Shown here piece after piece: positions 35,821 to 44,827 of a stretch of 64,000 nt of DNA. A program made the position numbers and the translations under genes. The notes beneath the pieces are model-generated. The model saw only the letters and a list, made by a program, of their open reading frames with translations. It was not told the DNA's origin and did no database searches. Position 1 is the stretch's first letter, and each line of letters starts with the position of its first letter. Location: NCBI GenBank assembly GCA_000151295.1, contig GG745347.1, positions 139,864-203,863 of the forward strand, read 5' to 3'. Source of the DNA: Allomyces macrogynus ATCC 38327. Taxonomy: Eukaryota; Blastocladiomycota; Blastocladiomycetes; Blastocladiales; Blastocladiaceae.

Positions 35821-36532
35821 ATGGCATCAAACAACATGAGTGTCAAGCCGCTGCCGGCGCGGTTCGAGATCTTGCAGAACTGCCGGTCGTGGGTCGTGCC
35901 GTTCTTTGAGCACGGGTTCCACGGGCACGTCTTTGACAAGGTCTCAAGCATCGTGACTGCGGATGAGCACGCACGGCATGGATCTGATCCCCGTGTGATG
36001 ATGGAAATAGCTCGCGTTCACGCGATTTGACAAGGACCAGCGCATGCTGGTCGCCGAAATGGAGGTCGAGGAGCGGCACGCTGTACGTTTCCACATCCAT
36101 ACGCGTTCCGGGGCGTCCTCCCCGGTTCGTTTGCTAACATGCGGCGCGGTACGGTGACTAGAACGCGTTCCAAAACGTGCACGGCGGCGTGCTTGCCGCG
36201 CTCATCGATGTTGTGAGCAGCTTTGTCGTCGTCGAGTCCGGTACGCGCGCAGCGCACACTCTCCACCCTGTCACGACCCGACTGACGAACCGCGTCCGTC
36301 TCCAGGCCATCCGACGTCCGGCGTCTCGGCCGACCTCTCAACCAGCTACCTCAAGTCAGTCGGCATTGGCGCCGTGCTCGAAGTGCGCAGCTACTGCGAG
36401 CGCGTCGGCAAGAACCTCGCGTTCACGCGCACGGATATCTTTGATAAGAACACAGGCGATTTGCTGGCGTCGGGTCGGCATACCAAGTTTTGCGGTGGCG
36501 ACTATGCAGCCATGCCAGGGCCCAAGCTGTGA
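35821..36532 (+). CDS. Hot-dog acyl-CoA thioesterase, ACOT13/THEM2 type, copy 1
   Basis: Hydrolyses acyl-CoA to free acid and CoA; relatives act at mitochondria. Exons 35821-35940, 36011-36082, 36162-36240 and 36306-36532 give 165 residues. The catalytic HGG is in NVHGGVLAALIDVVSS with its downstream Asp. The core SGVSADLSTSYLKSV and GKNLAFTRTDIFDKNTGDLLASGRHTKFCGG matches the ACOT13 signature ending GRHTK. Intron positions and phases (0, 0, 1) are identical in copies 3 and 4, and all copies share the N-terminal FEILQNCRSWVVPFFEHGFHGH segment, which is unlike animal ACOT13 and may be a lineage addition. Confidence 0.9.
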
Positions 36533-37083
36533 TAATTGATGCATTTGTGGGTTCTGGAAACCACGGTCGCGTTGCGCACTCGGTGTGGGGTTGAAGTGAT
36601 GTGTGTGTGCGGCAGCAAGATCACGTTGCTTCCATCCATGCGTGAATAGAATCCTTTGGTATTTAGCAGCACAACGACCATGGAAACAGCGGAAGAGCAG
36701 ATGGCATCGACGATGCGGCCTTGCTTGGTTTCGCTACCCGCGTCGCGAGGCCATGATCGACCGCCAACAGTCAGTATCGTCGGCAAACAAGTTGATCTAC
36801 GAATTTAGTCGGATCAGCACAATTTGTATGAAATGGAGCATCGGCCGATACTTGGTAGCGCGGCCATTATGCATGCCGTACGTGGAGTAAAGCGTTCAAA
36901 GCAATCCACGGCGCCGACGTGATCATTCCGGCTCGGAAACACCCCGCCTTGCTGCGCGGACGCCATGGCTCTTGAGTCTCTCCAACACGCGTCCATGGCC
37001 CGACCGACGCGTCTTCACGAGCACAACGAGCCTCTCGCCTGCCCAAGCAAGCGCACGCACAACCACGATCTGTCAGCAACCCA
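36533..37083. other. Spacer between thioesterase copies 1 and 2
   Basis: No gene. It contains the duplicated upstream blocks: AAATGGAGCATCGGCCGA near 36830, CAATCCACGGCGC near 36902 and the dyad at 36925-36943. Confidence 0.4.
36925..36943. promoter_or_regulatory. Shared CCG-N3-CGG dyad, copy 2 (before pseudogene)
   Basis: TTCCGG-C-TCGGAA, one mismatch from the copy 1 palindrome, about 140-160 bases before the pseudogene ATG. Confidence 0.4.
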
Positions 37084-37661
37084 ATGGTACCCAACAGCAT
37101 GATGACGGCGCCAACCGCCACGCCGCTGCCGGTGCGGTTCGAGATTCTCCAAAACTGCCGCTCGTGGGTCGTGCCGCACTTTGCGCATGGATTTAAAGGG
37201 CATATCTTTGACAAGCTATCGTCGAAGACTACAAAACCTTGCAATATCGGATCAGGAACTGACCATCGGGAGTAGATCACGTATACTCGGTTCGTCAAGG
37301 ACCAACGCATGCTCGTCGCTGGAATGGATGTCGAGGAGCGACACACGGTCCGTTTTTTATATCGTGCGCGGCGGCGGCAGCGCGTGCACGGTCCCGCCGA
37401 CGCGCCGTATGTTGTCGACAAATAGAACGTGCACGAGAACGTACATGGCGGCGTGCTCGCGACGCTCTTCGACATCGTGAGCAGCTTGGCGTGGGCACCG
37501 TGCTCGAAGTGAACAGCTACTGCGAGCACGTTGGCAAGAATCTCGCGTATACGCGCACCGACGTTTTTGACAAGAAGACGGGCGCCTTGCTGGCGTCGGG
37601 CCGGCATACCAAGTTCTGTGGTGGCGGTCACAAGATGATGGCTCTGGGGCCCAAGCTGTGA
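37084..37661 (+). pseudogene. Thioesterase copy 2, pseudogene
   Basis: Clearly homologous to copies 1, 3 and 4 but broken in two independent ways. The donor of intron 1 is lost: the exon ends GACAAG followed by CT (37215/37216), so reading on gives a stop after about 20 codons, while the acceptor at 37275 remains. Then exon 3 is fused directly to the interior of exon 4 at about 37487: the end of exon 3, intron 3 and the first part of exon 4 are missing (about 150 bases by comparison with copy 3), and the join shifts frame. The C-terminal GRHTKF region is still well preserved, so decay looks recent. Confidence 0.9.
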
Positions 37662-38548
37662 GATTCTATTTCATTATATTTCGGGTTCTGGTGAGCGCGG
37701 TCGCAATAGCACTATCTGGCCGCGGCTGGTGCAGGCTCGAACAAGTTGAGAATGTGCAAGACCATATTGCGCCCATCCATGAATGAATCGAAACTTTTGA
37801 TGGCAGCACAGTGCCCATTCAAACAACGGAAGGCAGGAAGTCGTGGGCTCGTTGACGATATGGACTTGCTTGGTTTCGCGGCCCGCATCAGCCCGGGCCC
37901 TTGCTCCGCGCTTTTGGTCCCCTGGCATGAGCGGTCTTCAGGCCGCTGGGATCGCCACCTCGCTTCACCATCATTCCCCGTTTGAATCCCGCCGCTTTCG
38001 GGAAGGTAGGGCGAGTGGGGCGAGGCATCCCTCCACGTCACGGCATGAGGGGGCCGGCTCGCGGTTGTCGGGTCTCATATTGGATGGTTGGTGTGGGACC
38101 GGTGCTTTATGGGGGGTTGCGAGATCGCGTCTCGCACATCCGCTTCATCCAACCCCCCTGGAGCCCGCATCTTGAGCCCGCATCGATAAACCCGCGTCGG
38201 TCTTCATCTTCGGCAACATGCTCTGAGCAAGTTGACCCACAACGTCAGTCTGATCAGCAAAAGCGCGAGGAAATGGAGCATTGGCCGACACGTCGTCACA
38301 GCGAGGCCATCGGCATGCCAAACGTGGAGCCTTGAGGTCGTAACGCGTGCAACATTATCCACGGCGCGGCCTGATTAGTCCGGCTCGGGAACGTCGGGTC
38401 TTGCTGTAACTACGGCCGGCCATTGAAGGCCGATTTAAGGCCGCGGCACGACGCGTCCATCGCCCGACCAACGCGTCTCCACCGACCAGGACGCACCTCT
38501 CGCCAGTGCAAGCAGGCGCACAGCCGTCCACGATCCACCAGCTATCTC
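37662..38548. other. Spacer between thioesterase copies 2 and 3
   Basis: About 890 bases with no gene. It carries the repeated upstream blocks AAATGGAGCATTGGCCGA near 38273, TTATCCACGGCGCGG near 38355 and the degenerate dyad at 38378-38397. Confidence 0.4.
38378..38397. promoter_or_regulatory. Shared CCG-N3-CGG dyad, copy 3
   Basis: GTCCGG-C-TCGGGAACGTCGG, the most diverged version, still with CCG-GCT-CGG, about 150-170 bases before the ATG at 38549. Confidence 0.4.
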
Positions 38549-39324
38549 ATGGCACCGAACGGCAAGAGCACGACGACGACGACGGCACCCGCTGCGCCGC
38601 TCCCAGCGCGGTTCGAGATCCTGCAAAACTGCCGGTCGTGGGTCGTGCCGCACTTCGAGCAGGGGTTCCACGGGCATACCTTTGACAAGGTACCGAAAAC
38701 GCGCGGCCCAACGTCGGTTCATCAGCAGTTATTCCCTGGGATCTGACCAGGGTGCCAATGGGCAACACGTTAGCTGGCGTTCACGCATTTCGACAAGGAC
38801 CAGCGCTTGCTTGTTGCTGAAATGGTGGTCGAAGAGCGCCATACCGTCCGTATTCGTGCTCCGCCAAGTGCCCGGCGTTGCACGACGTCGCCAATTGATC
38901 CTTTGCTGACACGCCGGCCGGTGGTCATGGATTGATTCTAGAACGCGTACCAAAAAGTGCACGGCGGCGTGCTTGCCGCGCTCATCGACATTGTAAGCAG
39001 CTTTGCGGTGATCGAGTTGGGTGCGTGAGCGCACCCTCCTCGCTTGTTCTCTCTTTCCGCCCTCATTGACGCCGACCCGACGCGTTTCCGGATGTAGGCC
39101 ACCTGAACTCGGGCGTCTCGGTCGACCTGTCGACCAGCTACCTCAAGTCGGTCGGCGTTGGCGCCGTGCTGGAAGTGCGCAGCTACTGCGAGCGCCTCGG
39201 CAAGAATTTGGCGTTTACGCGCACCGACGTCTTTGACAAGACAACGGGCGATTTGCTGGCGTCGGGCCGGCACACCAAGTTTTGTGGTGGCGGTCACAAG
39301 ATGGTGTTTGGGCCAAAGCTGTGA
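38549..39324 (+). CDS. Hot-dog acyl-CoA thioesterase, ACOT13/THEM2 type, copy 3
   Basis: Exons 38549-38689, 38774-38845, 38942-39020 and 39098-39324 give 172 residues. The N-terminus has a short Thr run (STTTTTAPAAPLPARFEI) absent from copy 1. Catalytic region KVHGGVLAALIDIVSSF, then NSGVSVDLSTSYLKSV and GKNLAFTRTDVFDKTTGDLLASGRHTKF, ending KMVFGPKL. Exon 2 and exon 3 lengths (72 and 79) equal those of copies 1 and 4. The donor of intron 2 is the weaker GTCCGT. Appears intact. Confidence 0.9.
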
Positions 39325-39931
39325 GAATTGGAAAGTTTTGCGCGCGTTCGTTCTTGGCGGACCTCTTGTGATCTCGCTGGTGTCGACGACATGGTCGGAA
39401 GCAGCATCAAATGGACCGACGAAAGAAATGGACAGTCACAGACCCAATAAAATTGGCCGTTATGAATGGGACAGTTGTGAAAGGAAACGGTGGACCTGCT
39501 GATGTGCTGATGGTTTTTGCTGCTGCCGGTTGGTGTTGGTTCATGCCTATCGTGGTCGCAGCTGTTGCAATCTTGTGCATCCACACCGTGCCATCAAGAC
39601 GGAACCGTGTTGACAAATGCCCGTGTTGATGTACGTTCGACACGTACGCCATTCATCCTTGTTCATGGACCCCGGAACAACGGCACCCACGCACACGCCG
39701 CGCTCGCACAGGTGCGAAGCAAGAAGAACGCCCTTTGCATCCCTCGCACCTGATGTGATTCTTCCGGGGCTCGGAAACGCCGGGCCGGCGCCGTCACCAG
39801 CGCACCAGACAACCGCCTCGACGTCCTTGTCGCAGCCCAAGACGGACGACAACGACACACGACAATGCGCTCTCCCTGCCGGTGCCCACCGCCCAAGTCG
39901 AGAAATCGTCCCTCCACGCTTGCAGCCGACC
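39325..39931. other. Spacer between thioesterase copies 3 and 4
   Basis: About 600 bases without a gene. It contains the dyad element at 39761-39783. Confidence 0.4.
39761..39783. promoter_or_regulatory. Shared CCG-CGG dyad, copy 4
   Basis: CTTCCGG-GGC-TCGGAAACGCCGG: the same arms with a spacer two bases longer, about 150-170 bases before the ATG at 39932. Confidence 0.4.
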
Positions 39932-40653
39932 ATGGACTCCCCAGCCCCCACCAACCAACGCATCCGCCGCGGCGTGCAACCGACCACTGCGCCCGGCGCG
40001 GAACTGGACGCGCGGTTCGACGTGTTGCAGAATTGCCGCACGTGGGTGACGCCGTTCTTTGAGCACGGGTTCCACGGGCACGTCTTTGACAAGGTGCGCG
40101 ACCAATATGCCAACTGGCCGGGCAGGACACGGTGGGGGAACTGACGAGCGCCGAGTAGCTGGCGTTTACGCGGTTCGACAAGGACCAGAAGATGCTCGTT
40201 GCTGAACTGGAGGTGGAGCCGCGGCATGCCGTACGTTTGCCGTTGGCACGGTTGGCGCGACGGTCGATGCTGATGCACCGCGCCGCGGATAGAACGCATT
40301 CCAGAACGCGCACGGCGGCGTGCTCGCTGCGCTCATCGACATTGTCAGCAGTTTCGCGATCGTCGAGTCCGGTACGCGTCGTCCTCCTCCAATCTCGCCA
40401 CCCTCCCTCCCCCTGACCCGACCGAACTTTAGGCCACCCAACATCCGGTGTCTCGTCGGACCTGTCGACGAGCTACCTCAAGTCGGCGCCCGTCGGGTCG
40501 GTCTTGGAAGTGCACAGCTACTGCGAGCGTGTCGGCAAGAACCTGGCGTTTACGCGGACAGACGTGTTTGATAAGGCGACGGGAGAGCTGTTGGCGTCGG
40601 GCCGGCATACCAAGTTTTGCGGTGGTGATTACGCGATGGCGCCCAAGCTGTAG
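39932..40653 (+). CDS. Hot-dog acyl-CoA thioesterase, ACOT13/THEM2 type, copy 4
   Basis: Exons 39932-40093, 40159-40230, 40293-40371 and 40433-40653 give 177 residues. It is the most diverged copy: the first exon is longer and basic (NQRIRRGVQPTTAPGAELDARFDVL), and SAPVGSVLEVHSYCERV replaces SVGxGAVLEVRSY. The catalytic HGGVLAALIDIVSS and GRHTKFCGGDYAMAPKL are kept. Intron positions match the other copies. Intact by sequence. Confidence 0.9.
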
Positions 40654-41301
40654 GTGGAATGGATGGGTGGAGAAGGGAATAGACGGTATTCGCATGCGAA
40701 TCGCGCGCAGGTCAAGCGTCCTGGTGGGGTGGGGCGGTCTGAAGAATGAAGTGAAGGTGCGTTCGTGCAGGTGTCATTGGGTATCGCATCAGGTGGCTTT
40801 GGCCGTCGCAATCTGGTTTGGTTCGGCACAAATGAGCTGCCGATGTGGGAGGTCGGTGGCCGCGGCAATGCGATGCTGGTGAGGTGGCCGGGTGTGACGG
40901 AACACGTACTGTTCTTGGTGAACGGCGGTGGGTTTCTTGCAAATCGAGTAAGCCGTGGATACGCCGTGGACGACGTGCCTCGGACGACGCACACGTTGGG
41001 CAAGCAGCAGATTGTGTCCAACCGTGTATTCGGAAACAAAATGGCAGCACAGCGGAAATGGTCGACATGGTACAGCTGGGGAACGAAACCGAACAAAAAA
41101 AAGACTGGTGCAGCCAAAAGCAAAGGAAATCAAAATACAACCCGTGCAAGAGACCAAAGCAACGCGAGAGAGAGTTTCAATGGTCGGGAGCTCGCACCAG
41201 TCAACCGACACGAGCAGCCGCCACCCATACAAGCAGGTCGCGCACGCACCTCAACACGCACGCGCACGACCCTCGTCTATCACAACCTCCACCTCACACT
41301 C
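40654..41301. other. Convergent intergenic region
   Basis: About 650 bases between the end of the thioesterase array and the end of the SH3-protein gene. No gene seen. A short A-run lies near 41095. Confidence 0.4.
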
Positions 41302-43085
41302 TCAGTTGCGCCCGCGGGACAACGACTCGAACCGCGTCGGCGGCGTGCGGGGCTCCACGTTCTCCGTGACCATGAGCGGGAAATACCCGGTCGTCGGCGC
41401 GTTCTCGCCGATCCGCGGATGCCGCGACCCGCGCGCCCACCCGTCCGAGTACCGGTTATGGATCGTGACCAGGTCGCCCGGGTTCAGCGCCAACTCGTCC
41501 TCGGACGACGGCGCAAACGCAAGCTTGACCACCGTCACGGTACGTTCCGTCTCGGCTTCCCCACCGGCGGGCGGCGGCATCGGGATCACGTTCGGGACGG
41601 GCGACGTCGGCGACGATTGCTGCTGCGTCGCAGCGAAGGCACCGGCACCGGCCGCGGCCGCGGCAGCGGCAGCGGCAGGACCGCCCATCAGCGGCTGCTG
41701 GTACTCGGCACCACCACCGACCGCCGGCTGTGGGAGCTGTGGCTGCGCCGGGTACGCGACAGGCTGCGGGACGAATGGCTGCGGAGCAGGGGCAACGGGT
41801 GCGGGCGGCGCAATGTTGGCCGGCGCCGGGGCATACGGAGGCGGGGCCACGTTCTCCGTGCGCGCCATGGTCGCGGCCTTGGTGGCGTTCTCGGCGTTGC
41901 GCTTGCGAATGCGCCAGAGGACAACGAGCGCACCAAGGACCAACACGCCAACGACCGACCCGATAATGATCGGGATCGTTTTGGACGACCCAGCCTCGCA
42001 CGACTTGTCGTTCGGGTCGCACGCCGACGAACTCGCCGCCTGCGTCGACTGCGCCTTGGCCTCGGCCAAGTACTGCGCGCACTTGCCGCGCACGGAGTCG
42101 TTGAGCGACTTGCAGTCGTGCGAGCACGCGGCAGCCTCGGAAAAGTACCCGCACAGCTGGTTCACCGACGCGTTGTTCTCGTTGTCTTCGCCGGAAATAC
42201 ACGACGTGTCGGTGCCGCGGTAGCTGGTCGTGTTGAGGAACGTGATGTGCTTGGCGGCCTGGTCGCGGCCCGACTGGCCGACGGGGCACAAGGTCGCATT
42301 GGAAATGTCGAATTGCAGCGAGGCAGCGCGCGCGTCGAGCGTCGATGCGCACACCGAGAACTTGGAGTTTTGCGAGCACGGGTCGCCCTTTTGCGAGTAA
42401 AAGTCGAGCAGGTCCAGACAGAACCACGTCTTGTACCACCGCTGGTCGGGCATTTGGCACCCGGCAATGTTGACCATGTACTCGCCGACGTACTTCTGCA
42501 TGAACGCGTAGGACTTCTCACCGTTGAACTGGTCGTCGAGGTCGGTCGCGTTCTTGAGTTCCGGGACAAGGTAGGACCGCTTGGCGGGCAGGCGCATTTC
42601 AAAGTAGGACGAGATGTTGGTCGGAATGTAGAGACCCGTGAAGGCTGGTATTTCGGTTGCCGTCAAGGTGAGATGATTGTGGCAAGATGTGTTGCGGCGG
42701 CGAAAGAAAACGCACAGCTGCACGCCTTGGACTTTTCGAGCCAAATGCACTCTTGCGACCCGCGGCCGTCGACCTTGCACCGGCCACCGGGGCACTTGTC
42801 GGCGACCGTCGGCTTGGGCTTGGCGGTGGTCGCCGTGGCCGTGGCCGTTCCCGACGACGAGGGCGCGGCCGAGCTCGACGCCGACGTGGCCGTGGGCGTG
42901 GCCGTGGCCGAGGGCGACTCAGACGCCGTCGCGGTCGGCTTGGACCCGCTGCCGGGCAGGTTGACGGTGCCGATGCCCGGAATGTTCAGCTGCGGGGCAG
43001 CGAGCGAGGGAGTGAGCAGCAGGGCGGTGAGCGCCAGCAGCAGCGCCGCGGCGACGAGCGCGCGGCGAGGGCGGGGGCGCGGCAT
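41302..43085 (-). CDS. Single-pass surface protein with Cys-rich ectodomain and cytosolic SH3 domain
   Basis: Exons 43085-42716 and 42644-41302 (71-nt intron) give 570 residues. The start is a clear signal peptide (ALVAAALLLALTALLLTPSLAA), then a Ser/Thr/Ala-rich stretch likely to be O-glycosylated. The ectodomain (about residues 90-340) has many spaced Cys (KCPGGRC, CQMPDQRWYKTWFC, DPCSQNSKFSVC, CGYFSEAAACSHDC) and NxT/S sites. A helix IPIIIGSVVGVLVLGALVVLW (about 350-370) is followed by RIRKR, a long Pro/Ala-rich linker and, at the end, an SH3 domain: LAFAPSSEDELALNPGDLVTI, SDGWARGS and GYFPLMVTENV. Such a layout suggests a cell-wall or surface sensor that recruits Pro-rich cytosolic partners; that role is inference. 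Confidence 0.85.
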
Positions 43086-43617
43086 GGCGGGGGCTCCGTG
43101 AGGTTGGCGGGCGCGAGTGCAACAAGTTGGGCGCGACCCAGGAGCGTGTGCGAGCGAGCAAAGTGGGGCGACGGCGAGATCGGAGAGTGAGAGCCGGTGA
43201 GAGCGGCGGCGAGGAGCGGGTCAAGCGGCACCAAGACGGCCAAGGCAAACTGTGAGCGCTCATGGCGGTGGCGGTGCCGGTGCAGGCGACAGTGCGCCCT
43301 GGCTGTGTGGCGCTCCAAGAAGCCGACGCCTAACGCCGAGAAAACTCGGATGCCTCGCGTCGAAGCGTACTTGAGCGCCAACTGCGTTGTGAACACGACG
43401 CACCGACGACCGTGACACGACGCCGTCTCGGCGCGCCAGCAATCAGAAGCGACACGCTCGGCCGAAATCCTGGCGTCTCTGTTGGGCAAACGGCGCGCCG
43501 CTGCAGCCGCACCGGCCCGCCGCGCACCGATCGGTCGCGCAGCAATCAAGTCTTGGCCAGACAACCCACCACCGTGTTTGCGGCACTATCATCCTACACG
43601 ATGACATGATCCATCCA
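43086..43617. other. Intergenic region upstream of the SH3 protein
   Basis: About 530 bases, both flanking genes on the minus strand. It should contain the promoter of the SH3-protein gene. No gene or clear motif. Confidence 0.4.
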
Positions 43618-44378
43618 TCACGCCGCACCCTTACCCCCACCGCTGGCACTGCCGCCCGTCAGACCCTGCAAGTGCGCGACCGCGCCCTGAATCGACGCGA
43701 GAAACTGCACGAGCGCGTCGCGCATCCGATCTACCATTTCTGGTCAGTTTCCGCCCATCCCCCCCCCCCCCCCATCCTTCCCCGACGCCCCGACATACCC
43801 GTCTCGGCCTCGAGCGCCTTCACCTCCCGCGCACCTTGTGCAATCGCGGCCAGCTGCATGCGGTGCGTCAAGTGATGATGGTGCAGGAGCGCGTCGCACG
43901 CGTCCTGCATCTGCTCAAACAAATCGAGCATCAGCGCCTCGAGCTCATGCTGGCCCGCAGCGTGTTGCGCGACAATCGCCGCGTGTAACTCGGAGACGTC
44001 AATGCGCGCGTGCGGCGCGCGTTGCAGCAGGTCGGCGAGGTCGAGTTCGCCGTCGGCGTCGGACATGGGCGGGACCACGGCCGGCGGAGGTGGCGGTGGG
44101 GTGTCGGTGGTGGTGTTGGTGTCGGGCGGCAACGACGCGCCGTTGGTGGCGGTGTCGTCGCGCGCGGCAGCGTGGTCGTCGTGTTGGTTGGCGAGCTCGT
44201 CGGCCTCGTCGAGCGTCAGAACGGGACCAGGCGACGTGGACGGGCGGTGGCGCGTCGACGGCGAGTCGGATCCGGTGTTGGGCGCGTCGTCCTGGCCCGA
44301 GGGCGGCGGGCTCGATTGCAGCATGGGCGAGAGCAGGTGGGAGAGGACGCTGGTCACGGCGTGGCCCAGCGCCGTCAT
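43618..44378 (-). CDS. Hypothetical coiled-coil protein
   Basis: Exons 44378-43799 and 43739-43618 (59-nt intron) close in frame for 233 residues. After MTALGHAVTSVLSHLLSP comes a Pro/Ser/Thr-rich, probably disordered region with PPPPPP. From about residue 110 the protein is a long helix: DLADLLQRAPHARIDVSELH, then HELEALMLDLFEQMQDACDALLHHHHL and EMVDRMRDALVQFLASIQGAV, ending Gly-rich. The heptad-like pattern suggests a small coiled-coil complex subunit (BLOC- or kinetochore-like in size), but I do not recognise it. The intron contains a 15-base C run. Confidence 0.6.
43759..43773. repeat. Mononucleotide C run (15) inside an intron
   Basis: Fifteen C residues within intron 43740-43798, G on the transcribed strand's mRNA. 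Confidence 0.9.
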
Positions 44379-44827
44379 GGTGCGCTGGTGGAGAGGAGAG
44401 AAAGTTGGTGGCAGGGTAAAGTCGGTGCGGCGCGCGACAGCAAACGATCGTGAGTCGACCGACATCGGGCAGGTGCATCAGCGAACGGATCAGGGCGACG
44501 CCGGGTCGAGAGCAGCGCCGCGCCGAAGTCAGAACGGTGGCCAGGGCGCAGCGTGCTCGCTCATGCTCATGTCTCACTCCGCAGCCGCCAACGTCGACCA
44601 TCTCCTCACGCATCCAGCGCCGGTGCCAGCAGCACGATGACAGCGCATAAGGAACAAAATACCGATCCATTAGGTACACCACGAACACATCCACGACGAA
44701 ACGGGGGAAGGGGAGTGGGCAGACGCAACAGCGACGACGACGCCGGTGTCGCAAACCCGGATCGCCGAAAGCAAACGCAAAGAACCAACCACAACAAGAA
44801 AAAGCAAGCCAAACTGTCAGCACACGC
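44379..44827. other. Intergenic region
   Basis: About 450 bases between the Hsp110 3' end and the coiled-coil gene start (both minus). No gene seen. Confidence 0.4.

Noticed and set aside
40765..43101. A 778-codon open frame on the plus strand
   Set aside because: It lies antisense to the well-supported SH3 membrane protein. High GC keeps antisense frames open, and it has no domain or splice support.
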